A DNA stretch of 5,267 nt from an uncultured Veillonella sp. Its GTDB lineage: Bacteria; Bacillota; Negativicutes; Veillonellales; Veillonellaceae. Positions 1 to 5,267 of the stretch are shown here, one piece after another. The first letter of the stretch is position 1. Every line of letters begins with the position of its first letter. Made by a program: the position numbers and the translations under genes. The notes under the pieces were generated by a model. That model was not told where the DNA came from, ran no database searches, and saw only the letters and a list, made by a program, of their open reading frames with translations. The stretch lies in the NCBI GenBank assembly GCA_934216375.1, contig CAKQBP010000109.1, forward strand, positions 1 to 5,267, written 5' to 3'.

Positions 1-366
1 GGTCAAGTGTGGGAAGCTGCAATGTTTGCTGGCTTTTATAAACTGAATAATTTGACAGCTTTTGTCGATTTTAATGGTCTTCAAATTGATGGTGATATTA
101 CAAAAGTACTTTCTCCATTGCCAATTCCAGAAAAGTTCAGAGCTTTCAATTGGAATGTTATTGAAGTTAATGGTCATGATTTTGATGAACTTCATAATGC
201 TATTGAAGCTGCGAAGGCTTTCACAGAAGGCCCAACATGTATTGTAATGCATACTGTAAAGGGTAAAGGCGTTGAAGAGATGGAAGGTCAAGCAGGCTGG
301 CATGGTAAAGCACCAAGTGAAGAGCAAGGTGTAGCCTTTGTTAATGAAATTATGGGGGTGCAATAA
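1..366 (+). CDS. Transketolase, N-terminal subunit (3' part only; 5' end outside window)
   Basis: This is the thiamine-diphosphate-binding (PP) half of a two-subunit transketolase, a cytoplasmic pentose-phosphate enzyme that moves two-carbon ketol units between sugar phosphates. The frame is open from base 1 and ends at TAA 364-366, giving 121 visible residues. The fragment begins at GQVWEAAM, which in the family follows directly after the GDGE part of the cofactor motif. The other half of that motif is visible as DFNGLQIDG, whose Asn25 (fragment numbering) is the expected Mg-diphosphate ligand. Near the end are the conserved VKGKGV and GWHGKAP segments, the latter carrying the substrate/cofactor-pocket His. 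N-terminal subunits are usually about 270-280 residues, so roughly the first 150 are missing upstream because of the window edge, not because of a mutation. The stop overlaps the start of the C-terminal subunit by one base. Related ketol transferases with other sugar substrates cannot be excluded from sequence alone. Confidence 0.94.
   Translation, partial: GQVWEAAMFAGFYKLNNLTAFVDFNGLQIDGDITKVLSPLPIPEKFRAFNWNVIEVNGHDFDELHNAIEAAKAFTEGPTCIVMHTVKGKGVEEMEGQAGWHGKAPSEEQGVAFVNEIMGVQ
354..360 (+). promoter_or_regulatory. Ribosome binding site for the transketolase C-terminal subunit (G-rich)
   Basis: GGGGGTG lies inside the last codons of the upstream subunit, five bases before the ATG at 366. It resembles the GGAGGTG part of a Shine-Dalgarno sequence. 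With the 1-base TAATG overlap at 364-368 it implies coupled translation of the two subunits, which would help keep them in equal amounts. Confidence 0.7.
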
Positions 367-1298
367 TGGGTAAAGCAACACGTGAAGCATATGGTAATGC
401 GCTAGCTCGCATTGGTAAAGAGAATACTAATATTATCGTACTAGATGCGGATTTATCCAAATCTACTAAAACAGATACATTTAAAGCTGTGTGCCCAGAA
501 CGTTTCTTTAATGTAGGTATTGCAGAGCAAAACTTGATTTCTGTTGGTGCTGGACTTGCAGCGGCAGGTAAGATTCCATTTGTATCTTCTTTCTCCATGT
601 TCGCAACAGGTCGTGCGTTTGAACAAATTCGCAATGCTGTATGCTATCCAAAATTAAACGTTAAAGTTTGTGCTACACATGCGGGCATTACTGTTGGTGA
701 GGATGGTGCAACGCATCAAAGTTTAGAGGATATTTCTTGCATGCGTACATTGCCAAATATGACCGTAGTGGTACCTGCTGATGAGCGCGAAACAGAGGCT
801 GTTATCGAATGGGCTGCATCTTATAACGGCCCAGTATACGTTCGTTTGGGTCGTGCTGGTGTAGATGATGTAACTAAAGAAGGCTATTCTTTTGTGCCAG
901 GTAAATCTACTACCTTGGTAGATGGTTCTGATGTTACAATTATCGCCTGTGGCTCATTGGTTGGACCTGCTGTAGAGGCGGCTAAAACTTTATCTGAAGC
1001 TAATGTATCTGCTCGCGTTATTAATATGGCATCTATTAAACCTATTGATGCTGAAGCAATTGTAAAAGCGGCTACTGAAACTGGTGCTATTGTTACAGCC
1101 GAAGAACATAATATTATTGGCGGTCTTGGTTCTGCAGTATCCGAAGTAGTAGTAGCTAATAAGCCTGTACCTATGGAATTCGTTGGTGTTCAAGATACAT
1201 TTGGGGAGAGTGGAACACCAAAAGAATTGATGAAAAAATATGGCTTAACTGCAAATGACATTGTAGAAGCAGTAAAACGTGTAATCGCTCGTAAATAA
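366..1298 (+). CDS. Transketolase, C-terminal subunit
   Basis: This 310-residue cytoplasmic protein carries the pyrimidine-binding (Pyr) and C-terminal domains of transketolase and should assemble with the upstream subunit into the working enzyme. The Pyr domain covers roughly residues 1-165. It contains FFNVGIAEQN, whose Glu54 is the conserved glutamate that activates the thiamine cofactor, then HAGITVGEDGATHQSLED (105-122) with pocket histidines, and VVVPAD. From about residue 180 to the end is the transketolase C-terminal domain, with an EEHNIIGGLGSAV segment typical of the transketolase/DXS superfamily. Length is normal for the separate C-terminal subunit. The ATG at 366 overlaps the previous stop by one base and has a well-placed G-rich ribosome binding site. 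DXP synthase is less likely because that enzyme is normally a single fused chain. The exact sugar substrate is inferred from the family. Confidence 0.95.
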   Translation: MGKATREAYGNALARIGKENTNIIVLDADLSKSTKTDTFKAVCPERFFNVGIAEQNLISVGAGLAAAGKIPFVSSFSMFATGRAFEQIRNAVCYPKLNVKVCATHAGITVGEDGATHQSLEDISCMRTLPNMTVVVPADERETEAVIEWAASYNGPVYVRLGRAGVDDVTKEGYSFVPGKSTTLVDGSDVTIIACGSLVGPAVEAAKTLSEANVSARVINMASIKPIDAEAIVKAATETGAIVTAEEHNIIGGLGSAVSEVVVANKPVPMEFVGVQDTFGESGTPKELMKKYGLTANDIVEAVKRVIARK

Positions 1299-1300
1299 TC

Positions 1301-1307
1301 AAAGGGG
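1301..1307 (+). promoter_or_regulatory. Ribosome binding site for ftsE
   Basis: AAAGGGG ends five bases before the ftsE ATG at 1313. It lies in the only gap (14 bases) between the transketolase pair and the ftsE group. That gap is too short to hold both a promoter and an intrinsic terminator, so read-through transcription from the transketolase genes is likely unless a promoter lies inside the upstream gene. Confidence 0.7.
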
Positions 1308-1312
1308 ATCCC

Positions 1313-1999
1313 ATGATTGAATTTAAGAATGTTAGTAAAGTCTATGATAATGGTTCTGTTGCATTAGACGATGTGTGTTTAACTATTAACGATGGTGAAT
1401 TTGTTCTCGTTTGTGGTCACAGTGGTGCAGGGAAATCAACTTTATTTAAGTTATTAACGCATGAAGTAGTGCCAGATGGTGGTACTGTCATTGTTGATGA
1501 CTTTGATGTTACGCGTATAAAGCGCAGTAAAATTCCTAAATTGCGGAGAAAGCTTGGCGTTGTATTCCAAGACTTCCGTTTATTGCCTAATAAAACGGTA
1601 GCAGAGAATATTGCTTTTGCTCTTGAAGTTATTGAAGAAAAACCAAAAATCATTAAAGAAAAGGTGAGTCATGTATTAGACCTAGTTGGTTTATCTGATA
1701 AGGCTAATGACTTACCAGAGGATCTTTCTGGTGGGGAACAACAACGTGTTGCGATTGCTCGTGCTATTGTTAATCGCCCAACAGTTTTAATTGCTGATGA
1801 GCCTACTGGTAACCTCGATCCAGATACTAGTAAGGATATTGTAGAGTTATTCAAACATATCAATAATTTTGGCACTACCGTTATTATGGTTACTCATAAT
1901 ATGGATCTTGTTTCGTACTTGAATAAACGCGTTATTCGTCTAAAAGATGGCCGTGTTCAAAGTGATAATATGAGAGGTGCAGAAATTAATGAAGCTTAG
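1313..1999 (+). CDS. ftsE: Cell division ATP-binding protein FtsE
   Basis: FtsE is the cytoplasmic ATPase of the FtsEX complex, an ABC-type machine that controls peptidoglycan hydrolysis across the membrane rather than transporting a solute. The 228-residue length is typical. Visible motifs, in order, are Walker A GHSGAGKS (35-42), the Q-loop glutamine in [10 protein letters not shown] (Gln86), the ABC signature LSGGEQQR (138-145), Walker B VLIADE with catalytic Glu163 (158-163), the D-loop GNLD (166-169), and the H-loop His195 in VTHN. All catalytic elements are present. The [11 protein letters not shown] opening and the FQDFRLLP Q-loop are characteristic of FtsE rather than of LolD or MacB-type ATPases, and the adjacent ftsX settles the assignment. 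The ATG has a good ribosome binding site. The 3' end overlaps the preferred ftsX start by 11 bases, indicating coupled expression with its membrane partner. Confidence 0.97.
   Translation: MIEFKNVSKVYDNGSVALDDVCLTINDGEFVLVCGHSGAGKSTLFKLLTHEVVPDGGTVIVDDFDVTRIKRSKIPKLRRKLGVVFQDFRLLPNKTVAENIAFALEVIEEKPKIIKEKVSHVLDLVGLSDKANDLPEDLSGGEQQRVAIARAIVNRPTVLIADEPTGNLDPDTSKDIVELFKHINNFGTTVIMVTHNMDLVSYLNKRVIRLKDGRVQSDNMRGAEINEA
1973..1979 (+). promoter_or_regulatory. Ribosome binding site that favours the ATG at 1989 for ftsX
   Basis: AGAGGTG lies inside the end of ftsE and ends nine bases before ATG 1989. It overlaps the alternative in-frame GTG at 1977, so it cannot serve that codon. This supports the shorter FtsX beginning MKLRTIKYY. 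Confidence 0.6.
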
Positions 2000-2876
2000 A
2001 ACGATAAAGTACTATTTTAAAGAAGCACTGAAGTCTATGAAACGTAATGGACTTATGACATTAGCGTCCATTTCTACAGTGGCTTTGTCCTTATTTATGC
2101 TTGGCGTATTCCTTTGTGGTGTCATTAATTTGAATAACATGGCATCCAGTCTAGAAAATCAAGTACAGTTAAGTATTTACTTAAAGGATGGTTTAACAAC
2201 TGATCAAATTATGGCAGTAGGAAAGCAAATTAAGGCTATACCTAACTTAAAGCATTTAGAATTTGTTAATAAAGAACAAGCTATGAAGGAGTTCAAAGAA
2301 CGCCTTGGTGATCAGCAACAATTGGTAAATGCTTTAGGTGATGTTAATCCGTTACCTAACTCGTATGTGTTGACTTTTGATAATCCTAGTGATGTAAAAG
2401 CGACTGCAAAATTAGCTACTACATTCCAAGGTGTAGAAAGTACACATTATGGTCAAGATATTGTAGAAGAGCTTTTCCGCATTACGCAAGTAATTCGCAT
2501 TGGTGGCATTGTATTGATTGCTTTCTTAGCAGCTGCAACATTATTCATCATTTCAAATACAATTCGGTTGACTGTATTCGCACGTCGTAAAGAAATTGCA
2601 ATCATGAAATATGTAGGTGCTACTAATGGATTTATTCGTTGGCCATTTTTGATTGAAGGCATGTTGTTAGGCTTAATTGGTGCTATCATTGCCGTTCTTT
2701 GCGTTGGTGAATTTTATCATTTCATCACAATGGAAGTTTCTGAATCATTAGCATTCTTCCCTTTAGTACCAATGTTCCCATTCTTCTATGATGTAGCCCT
2801 TTATATCTTAGGTGGCGGCATAGTAGTAGGTGCTATTGGTAGTACTATTTCTTTGAAACAATACATGAAGGTGTAA
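1989..2876 (+). CDS. ftsX: Cell division membrane protein FtsX
   Basis: FtsX is the integral membrane partner of FtsE. From ATG 1989 it has 295 residues, normal for the family. The N-terminus, [20 protein letters not shown], resembles the usual FtsX cytoplasmic start. Membrane segment 1 is at about 22-47 (LMTLASISTVALSLFMLGVF), followed by an external domain at about 48-168 that carries the conserved NPLPNSY (120-126). Segments 2, 3 and 4 are at about 171-190, 219-240 and 268-288. Between segments 2 and 3 is the conserved cytoplasmic RRKEIAIMKYVGAT loop (199-212), thought to contact the ATPase. In studied species the external domain binds a coiled-coil hydrolase or its activator, and the next gene encodes such a protein. 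An in-frame GTG at 1977 would add four residues but lacks a proper ribosome binding site. The stop overlaps the next possible start by one base. Confidence 0.96.
   Translation: MKLRTIKYYFKEALKSMKRNGLMTLASISTVALSLFMLGVFLCGVINLNNMASSLENQVQLSIYLKDGLTTDQIMAVGKQIKAIPNLKHLEFVNKEQAMKEFKERLGDQQQLVNALGDVNPLPNSYVLTFDNPSDVKATAKLATTFQGVESTHYGQDIVEELFRITQVIRIGGIVLIAFLAAATLFIISNTIRLTVFARRKEIAIMKYVGATNGFIRWPFLIEGMLLGLIGAIIAVLCVGEFYHFITMEVSESLAFFPLVPMFPFFYDVALYILGGGIVVGAIGSTISLKQYMKV
2867..2873 (+). promoter_or_regulatory. Ribosome binding site for the M23 peptidase gene; start choice ambiguous
   Basis: GAAGGTG lies in the last codons of ftsX. It ends only two bases before ATG 2876 but eight bases before a second in-frame ATG at 2882. 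Spacing therefore favours 2882, whereas the TAATG stop-start overlap favours 2876. The difference is two residues ahead of the signal peptide. Confidence 0.55.
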
Positions 2877-4063
2877 TGTTTATGAATAATAGTATATTTA
2901 AATCTCGCTTCGTAGCGGCAATTTTGACTGGTATAGTGGTATTGGGAACACCATTATACATCGTTGCAGAGGACGAAGATTTAACAAATCAACTTGATTC
3001 AATTCAACAACAAGTTAATCAACAAAATGCTAAAAAGGCAGATGCTGAAACTGTAATAGTCAGTGTATCCGAACAGTTACGTCAAATCGAAGAACAATTA
3101 CGTCAGGCTCAGCAACAATTGGATTCTATTCAACAACAACGTATAGCTGTTGAGAATGATATTACGGTGAATGAAAAATTACTTGCTGAAGCACAAAAGC
3201 GCTTAGAAGGGCGAGAAGCCGTATTTTATAAGCGTGTACGTGATATTTATATTAACGGTCGTTTAAGTTACTTAGATGTAGTTATTGGATCTAAAGATTT
3301 TACAGACTTTGCTAATCGTTTAGAAATTTTAAAACGAATTATTGATTCTGATATTAAATTAATTGAGGAAATCAAAAAAGAACGTGCTGAAATAGAGGCT
3401 AGAAAGCAAGCACTAGAACAGTCTCGGGCAAAATTAGTTGAGCTTGAAAAAGCAGCTGCTGCAAAACAAGCTGAAATAGAGCAGAAGAAGAAAGAACGTG
3501 AAGTAGTTCTTCAAAAAGCGCAAAATGATCGTGCTATCGCAATGCAAGCGATAGAAGAACTTAATGCTTCTTCCGCTCAAATTACTTCTCTATTAAAAGC
3601 TCGCCAAGCAGAGCGTGCCGCTGCTCGTGCTGCTGCTGCGGCTCAACAGTCTTCATCTGGTTATTCTTGGGTACAAGGGTCTGGTCAACTTGGGTGGCCT
3701 GTAAGTGGCGAGATTACTTCTCCATATGGCTATCGTACACATCCGATTTGGGGCACTACAATTTATCATTCTGGCATTGATATTGGTGTTGATGAAGGTA
3801 CACCTGTTCATGCTGCAGATGGTGGTACTGTTGCTTGGTCGGGTTGGATGGGTGGCTATGGATATGCCGTAGTTATCGATCATGGTAATGGCATGTCTAC
3901 TCTTTATGGACATAATTCTGAACTTGCTGTCTCTGAAGGGCAAGATGTGGGTAAGGGTCAAGTTATTGCCTATGCTGGTAGCACAGGCAATAGTACAGGG
4001 CCACATGTACATTTTGAAGTTCGTATAAGTGGGGATCCTGTGGATCCTATGGGATATTTATAA
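2876..4063 (+). CDS. Secreted coiled-coil M23 (LytM-type) peptidase, EnvC-like FtsEX partner
   Basis: This is a 395-residue exported peptidoglycan hydrolase, probably the effector of FtsEX. A signal peptide spans residues 1-31: basic n-region with Lys9 and Arg11, hydrophobic core 12-30, and likely cleavage after IVA31. Residues 33-115 and 155-255 are charged, Gln/Glu/Lys/Arg-rich helices expected to form a long antiparallel coiled coil. Between them, IYINGRLSYLDVVIGSKDF (124-142) matches the conserved hairpin region of EnvC/PcsB-type proteins. An Ala-rich stretch and a Ser/Gly linker (244-270) lead to the M23 domain (272-395). In this domain the zinc ligands His298, Asp302 (HSGID) and His379, plus catalytic His346 (YGHNS) and His377 (HVHFE), are all present. 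E. coli EnvC lacks its zinc ligands and only activates amidases, so this protein is predicted to be an active endopeptidase instead. Its ftsX neighbour supports the role. The start could be 2882. The precise bond cut is unknown. Confidence 0.93.
   Translation: MFMNNSIFKSRFVAAILTGIVVLGTPLYIVAEDEDLTNQLDSIQQQVNQQNAKKADAETVIVSVSEQLRQIEEQLRQAQQQLDSIQQQRIAVENDITVNEKLLAEAQKRLEGREAVFYKRVRDIYINGRLSYLDVVIGSKDFTDFANRLEILKRIIDSDIKLIEEIKKERAEIEARKQALEQSRAKLVELEKAAAAKQAEIEQKKKEREVVLQKAQNDRAIAMQAIEELNASSAQITSLLKARQAERAAARAAAAAQQSSSGYSWVQGSGQLGWPVSGEITSPYGYRTHPIWGTTIYHSGIDIGVDEGTPVHAADGGTVAWSGWMGGYGYAVVIDHGNGMSTLYGHNSELAVSEGQDVGKGQVIAYAGSTGNSTGPHVHFEVRISGDPVDPMGYL
2996..3139 (+). repeat. Near-identical 18-bp direct repeat inside the coiled coil (copies 2996-3013 and 3122-3139)
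   Basis: The two copies differ at one base (GATTCAATTCAACAACAA and GATTCTATTCAACAACAA) and are 126 bases apart. Both encode DSIQQQ, preceded by Leu in each case (residues 40-46 and 82-88). The spacing of 42 residues equals six heptads, so the repeat keeps the coiled-coil register. It probably reflects internal duplication or convergence in a Gln-rich coil rather than a mobile or regulatory repeat. Confidence 0.6.
3617..3643 (+). repeat. GCN-rich low-complexity codon run (Ala-rich hinge)
   Basis: Eight of nine consecutive codons are alanine GCN codons, mostly GCT, interrupted by a single CGT. They encode the AAARAAAAA segment where the coiled coil of the M23 peptidase passes into its Ser/Gly linker. 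Runs like this can change length by slippage without breaking the frame. Confidence 0.55.
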
Positions 4064-4064
4064 T

Positions 4065-5204
4065 ATGAAATTTGATACACGTACGGTGTTATGGAGTCTA
4101 TTGAAATATATAGGCTCTGGCATCGTTATTATGTGGCTTACATTTTGGTACCTTTCCGGTTCATTCTGGGGTCTGCCAAGATTATTTATAGCCTATTATA
4201 CTGCGAGTCAAGTTTTTATGACACCTATGGCTAAAACTACCCTTTATGATGGTATGCTAAAGGGGTTAATTGACTCTTTGGGAGAACCGCATAGTGTTTA
4301 TTTAAATGCAGAAGAATATAAGTCCATGAAAATGCAAACATCTGCAACATATGCTGGTGTCGGTATGGTCCTTGGTACTGATGATAAAGGTCTATATGCT
4401 GTTAGCGTTATGGAAGACCAACCAGCTTTCAAAGCTGGAATTAAACCTGGAGACCACATTATTGCTATCGATGGACAAGCTACTACTGAAATTCCGGTAG
4501 AGGAAGCATCTTCTCGTATTCGTGGCGAAGCAGGTACTACTGTAGCTCTTGATATTGAGCGTAATGGTGAAAAGTTGCATTTTGATATCACTCGTGAATC
4601 CATTGTTTTGCCTACTGTTAAAAGTAAAATGCTAACTAGCACAGTTGGGTATATTCGTATTAGTCAGTTTGCAGAAAATACCGCAGAAGATTTTGCTACT
4701 CAATATAAAGAGCTTCAATCTCAAGGTATGAAGGCTCTTGTCTTGGACCTACGAGATAATCCAGGCGGTTTATTATCTACTACTGAAAAGATATCTAACT
4801 ATATTATGCCTCCAGGTACACTCGTAACAGTACAAAATCGATCAGGTAAAAAGGATACTTATAAGTCAGATGGACCTGATGTAGCTATGCCATTGGTTGT
4901 TTTAGTTAATAAGGGCTCTGCTAGTGCATCAGAAATCATAGCAGGGGCTGTTCAAGATCGTAAATTAGGCACTATCGTAGGTACTAATACATATGGTAAA
5001 GGTACCGTTCAAACTATTTTCCCTAGTTTAGATGATGAAGGAATTAAAGTAACTATTGCTAAGTACCACACGCCAAGTGATCGTGTTATTGATGGAACAG
5101 GTATTAAACCTGATGTAGAAATCGATTTACCAAAAGGTGTACATCCATCTAGTACATTAGATGATATTCAAATTAAAAAAGCATTAGAGCTATTACAGCA
5201 ATAA
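4065..5204 (+). CDS. S41 family C-terminal processing peptidase (CtpA/CtpB type)
   Basis: This 379-residue membrane-anchored serine protease should act on the outer face of the cytoplasmic membrane, cutting or degrading envelope proteins from their C-terminal ends. An uncleaved N-terminal anchor is visible at about residues 14-33. A PDZ domain covers roughly 94-172, with its ligand-binding loop at YAGVGM (96-101) and the conserved GIKPGDHIIAIDG (125-137). The S41 catalytic core follows, with LVLDLRDNPGGLL (225-237), NKGSASASE with nucleophile Ser287, and YGKGTVQ with Lys312 and Gln316. The 25-residue Ser-to-Lys spacing matches characterised family members, so the Ser-Lys-Gln triad is complete. 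It is shorter than B. subtilis CtpB, mainly at the C-terminus. The ATG at 4065 is one base after the previous stop. An in-frame GTG at 4029 would add 12 residues inside the upstream gene, but no good ribosome binding site precedes it. A plausible substrate is the adjacent M23 hydrolase, by analogy only. Confidence 0.94.
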   Translation: MKFDTRTVLWSLLKYIGSGIVIMWLTFWYLSGSFWGLPRLFIAYYTASQVFMTPMAKTTLYDGMLKGLIDSLGEPHSVYLNAEEYKSMKMQTSATYAGVGMVLGTDDKGLYAVSVMEDQPAFKAGIKPGDHIIAIDGQATTEIPVEEASSRIRGEAGTTVALDIERNGEKLHFDITRESIVLPTVKSKMLTSTVGYIRISQFAENTAEDFATQYKELQSQGMKALVLDLRDNPGGLLSTTEKISNYIMPPGTLVTVQNRSGKKDTYKSDGPDVAMPLVVLVNKGSASASEIIAGAVQDRKLGTIVGTNTYGKGTVQTIFPSLDDEGIKVTIAKYHTPSDRVIDGTGIKPDVEIDLPKGVHPSSTLDDIQIKKALELLQQ

Positions 5205-5209
5205 TGCAT

Positions 5210-5214
5210 AGGAG
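5210..5214 (+). promoter_or_regulatory. Ribosome binding site for obg
   Basis: AGGAG ends seven bases before ATG 5222, in the 17-base gap after the protease gene. It is the most canonical ribosome binding site in the window and supports this ATG as a true start. The gap contains no hairpin terminator. Confidence 0.75.
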
Positions 5215-5221
5215 TTAAATT

Positions 5222-5267
5222 ATGTTTATAGATAGAGCGCGCGTCTTTGTTAAGGCTGGTGACGGTG
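5222..5267 (+). CDS. obg: GTPase Obg/CgtA, 5' end only
   Basis: Only 15 complete codons lie in the window, reading MFIDRARVFVKAGDG. This matches the highly conserved start of the glycine-rich Obg fold, which in the family usually continues with a GNG motif. Obg is a cytoplasmic, ribosome-associated GTPase involved in large-subunit assembly and stress responses. The canonical ribosome binding site at 5210-5214 supports the start. The GTPase (G) domain lies beyond the window and cannot be checked. The gene follows the protease by 17 bases, so it may be the next member of the same transcript. Confidence 0.88.
   Translation, partial: MFIDRARVFVKAGDG

Noticed and set aside
366..368. The split transketolase as a broken (frameshifted) single gene
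   Set aside because: The C-terminal half has its own ATG and ribosome binding site, both halves end or begin at the natural domain boundary, and two-subunit transketolases are a known arrangement. A sequencing error or pseudogene is not needed to explain it.
350..634. A 94-codon minus-strand open frame across the transketolase subunit junction
   Set aside because: It is antisense to the conserved Pyr domain and has no signal, motif or plausible partner.
1299..1312. Possible terminator or promoter between the transketolase pair and ftsE
   Set aside because: Only 14 bases are available. They hold a ribosome binding site and no stem-loop with a T-tract, nor a -10/-35 pair.
3653..4012. A 119-codon open frame on the minus strand opposite the M23 domain
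   Set aside because: It lies wholly inside a well-supported conserved coding region, its translation is rich in Thr, Asn, Ile and Met with no recognisable motif, and it has no convincing ribosome binding site. It is a shadow of the + strand gene.
4033..4047. Two GGATCC palindromes nine bases apart just before the protease start, plus another at 1306-1311 before ftsE
   Set aside because: At 4033-4047 they encode the DPVDP end of the M23 protein and cannot form a useful hairpin with each other beyond their own self-complementarity. At 1306 the palindrome leaves no loop. Chance is sufficient.
4298..4642. A 114-codon minus-strand open frame opposite the PDZ domain of the protease
   Set aside because: It is fully antisense to a conserved domain and has no recognisable family features, so it is best explained by codon-bias shadowing.

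Overview
The window is a compact stretch of AT-rich bacterial chromosome. Every recognisable gene lies on the + strand, and neighbouring genes either overlap or are separated by no more than 17 bases. In order they are: the 3' part of a transketolase N-terminal subunit (1-366), the transketolase C-terminal subunit (366-1298), ftsE (1313-1999), ftsX (1989-2876), a secreted coiled-coil M23 peptidase of the EnvC type (2876-4063), an S41 C-terminal processing protease (4065-5204), and the first 15 codons of the GTPase gene obg (from 5222). No rRNA, tRNA, insertion sequence, CRISPR array, convincing promoter or intrinsic terminator is visible, and no gene-free stretch exceeds 17 bases.

The organism is probably a member of the Firmicutes/Bacillota. 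The base composition, the two-subunit transketolase, and the order ftsE-ftsX-peptidase-S41 protease fit a low-GC Negativicutes such as Veillonella. This assignment is an inference from general resemblance, and no database comparison was possible.

The central four genes form a coherent cell-envelope module. FtsE (ATPase) and FtsX (four-helix membrane protein with a large external domain) make an ABC-type machine that, in well-studied bacteria, does not transport a solute but transmits ATP-driven conformational change across the membrane to a coiled-coil peptidoglycan hydrolase or hydrolase activator. The next gene encodes exactly such a protein: signal peptide, long coiled coil, then a C-terminal LytM/M23 domain. 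Unlike E. coli EnvC, its M23 domain keeps the full set of zinc and catalytic residues, so it is predicted to cut peptidoglycan itself. The membrane-anchored CtpA-type protease that follows could process or turn over envelope proteins, possibly this hydrolase. The transketolase pair upstream supplies pentose-phosphate interconversions and has no obvious mechanistic link to division, although the 14-base gap before ftsE suggests possible co-transcription.

I found no convincing previously undescribed system. The points most worth checking are the intact M23 active site, the possible substrate relationship between the protease and the hydrolase, a G-run at the transketolase subunit junction that could in principle permit a -1 frameshift fusion, and several start-codon choices.
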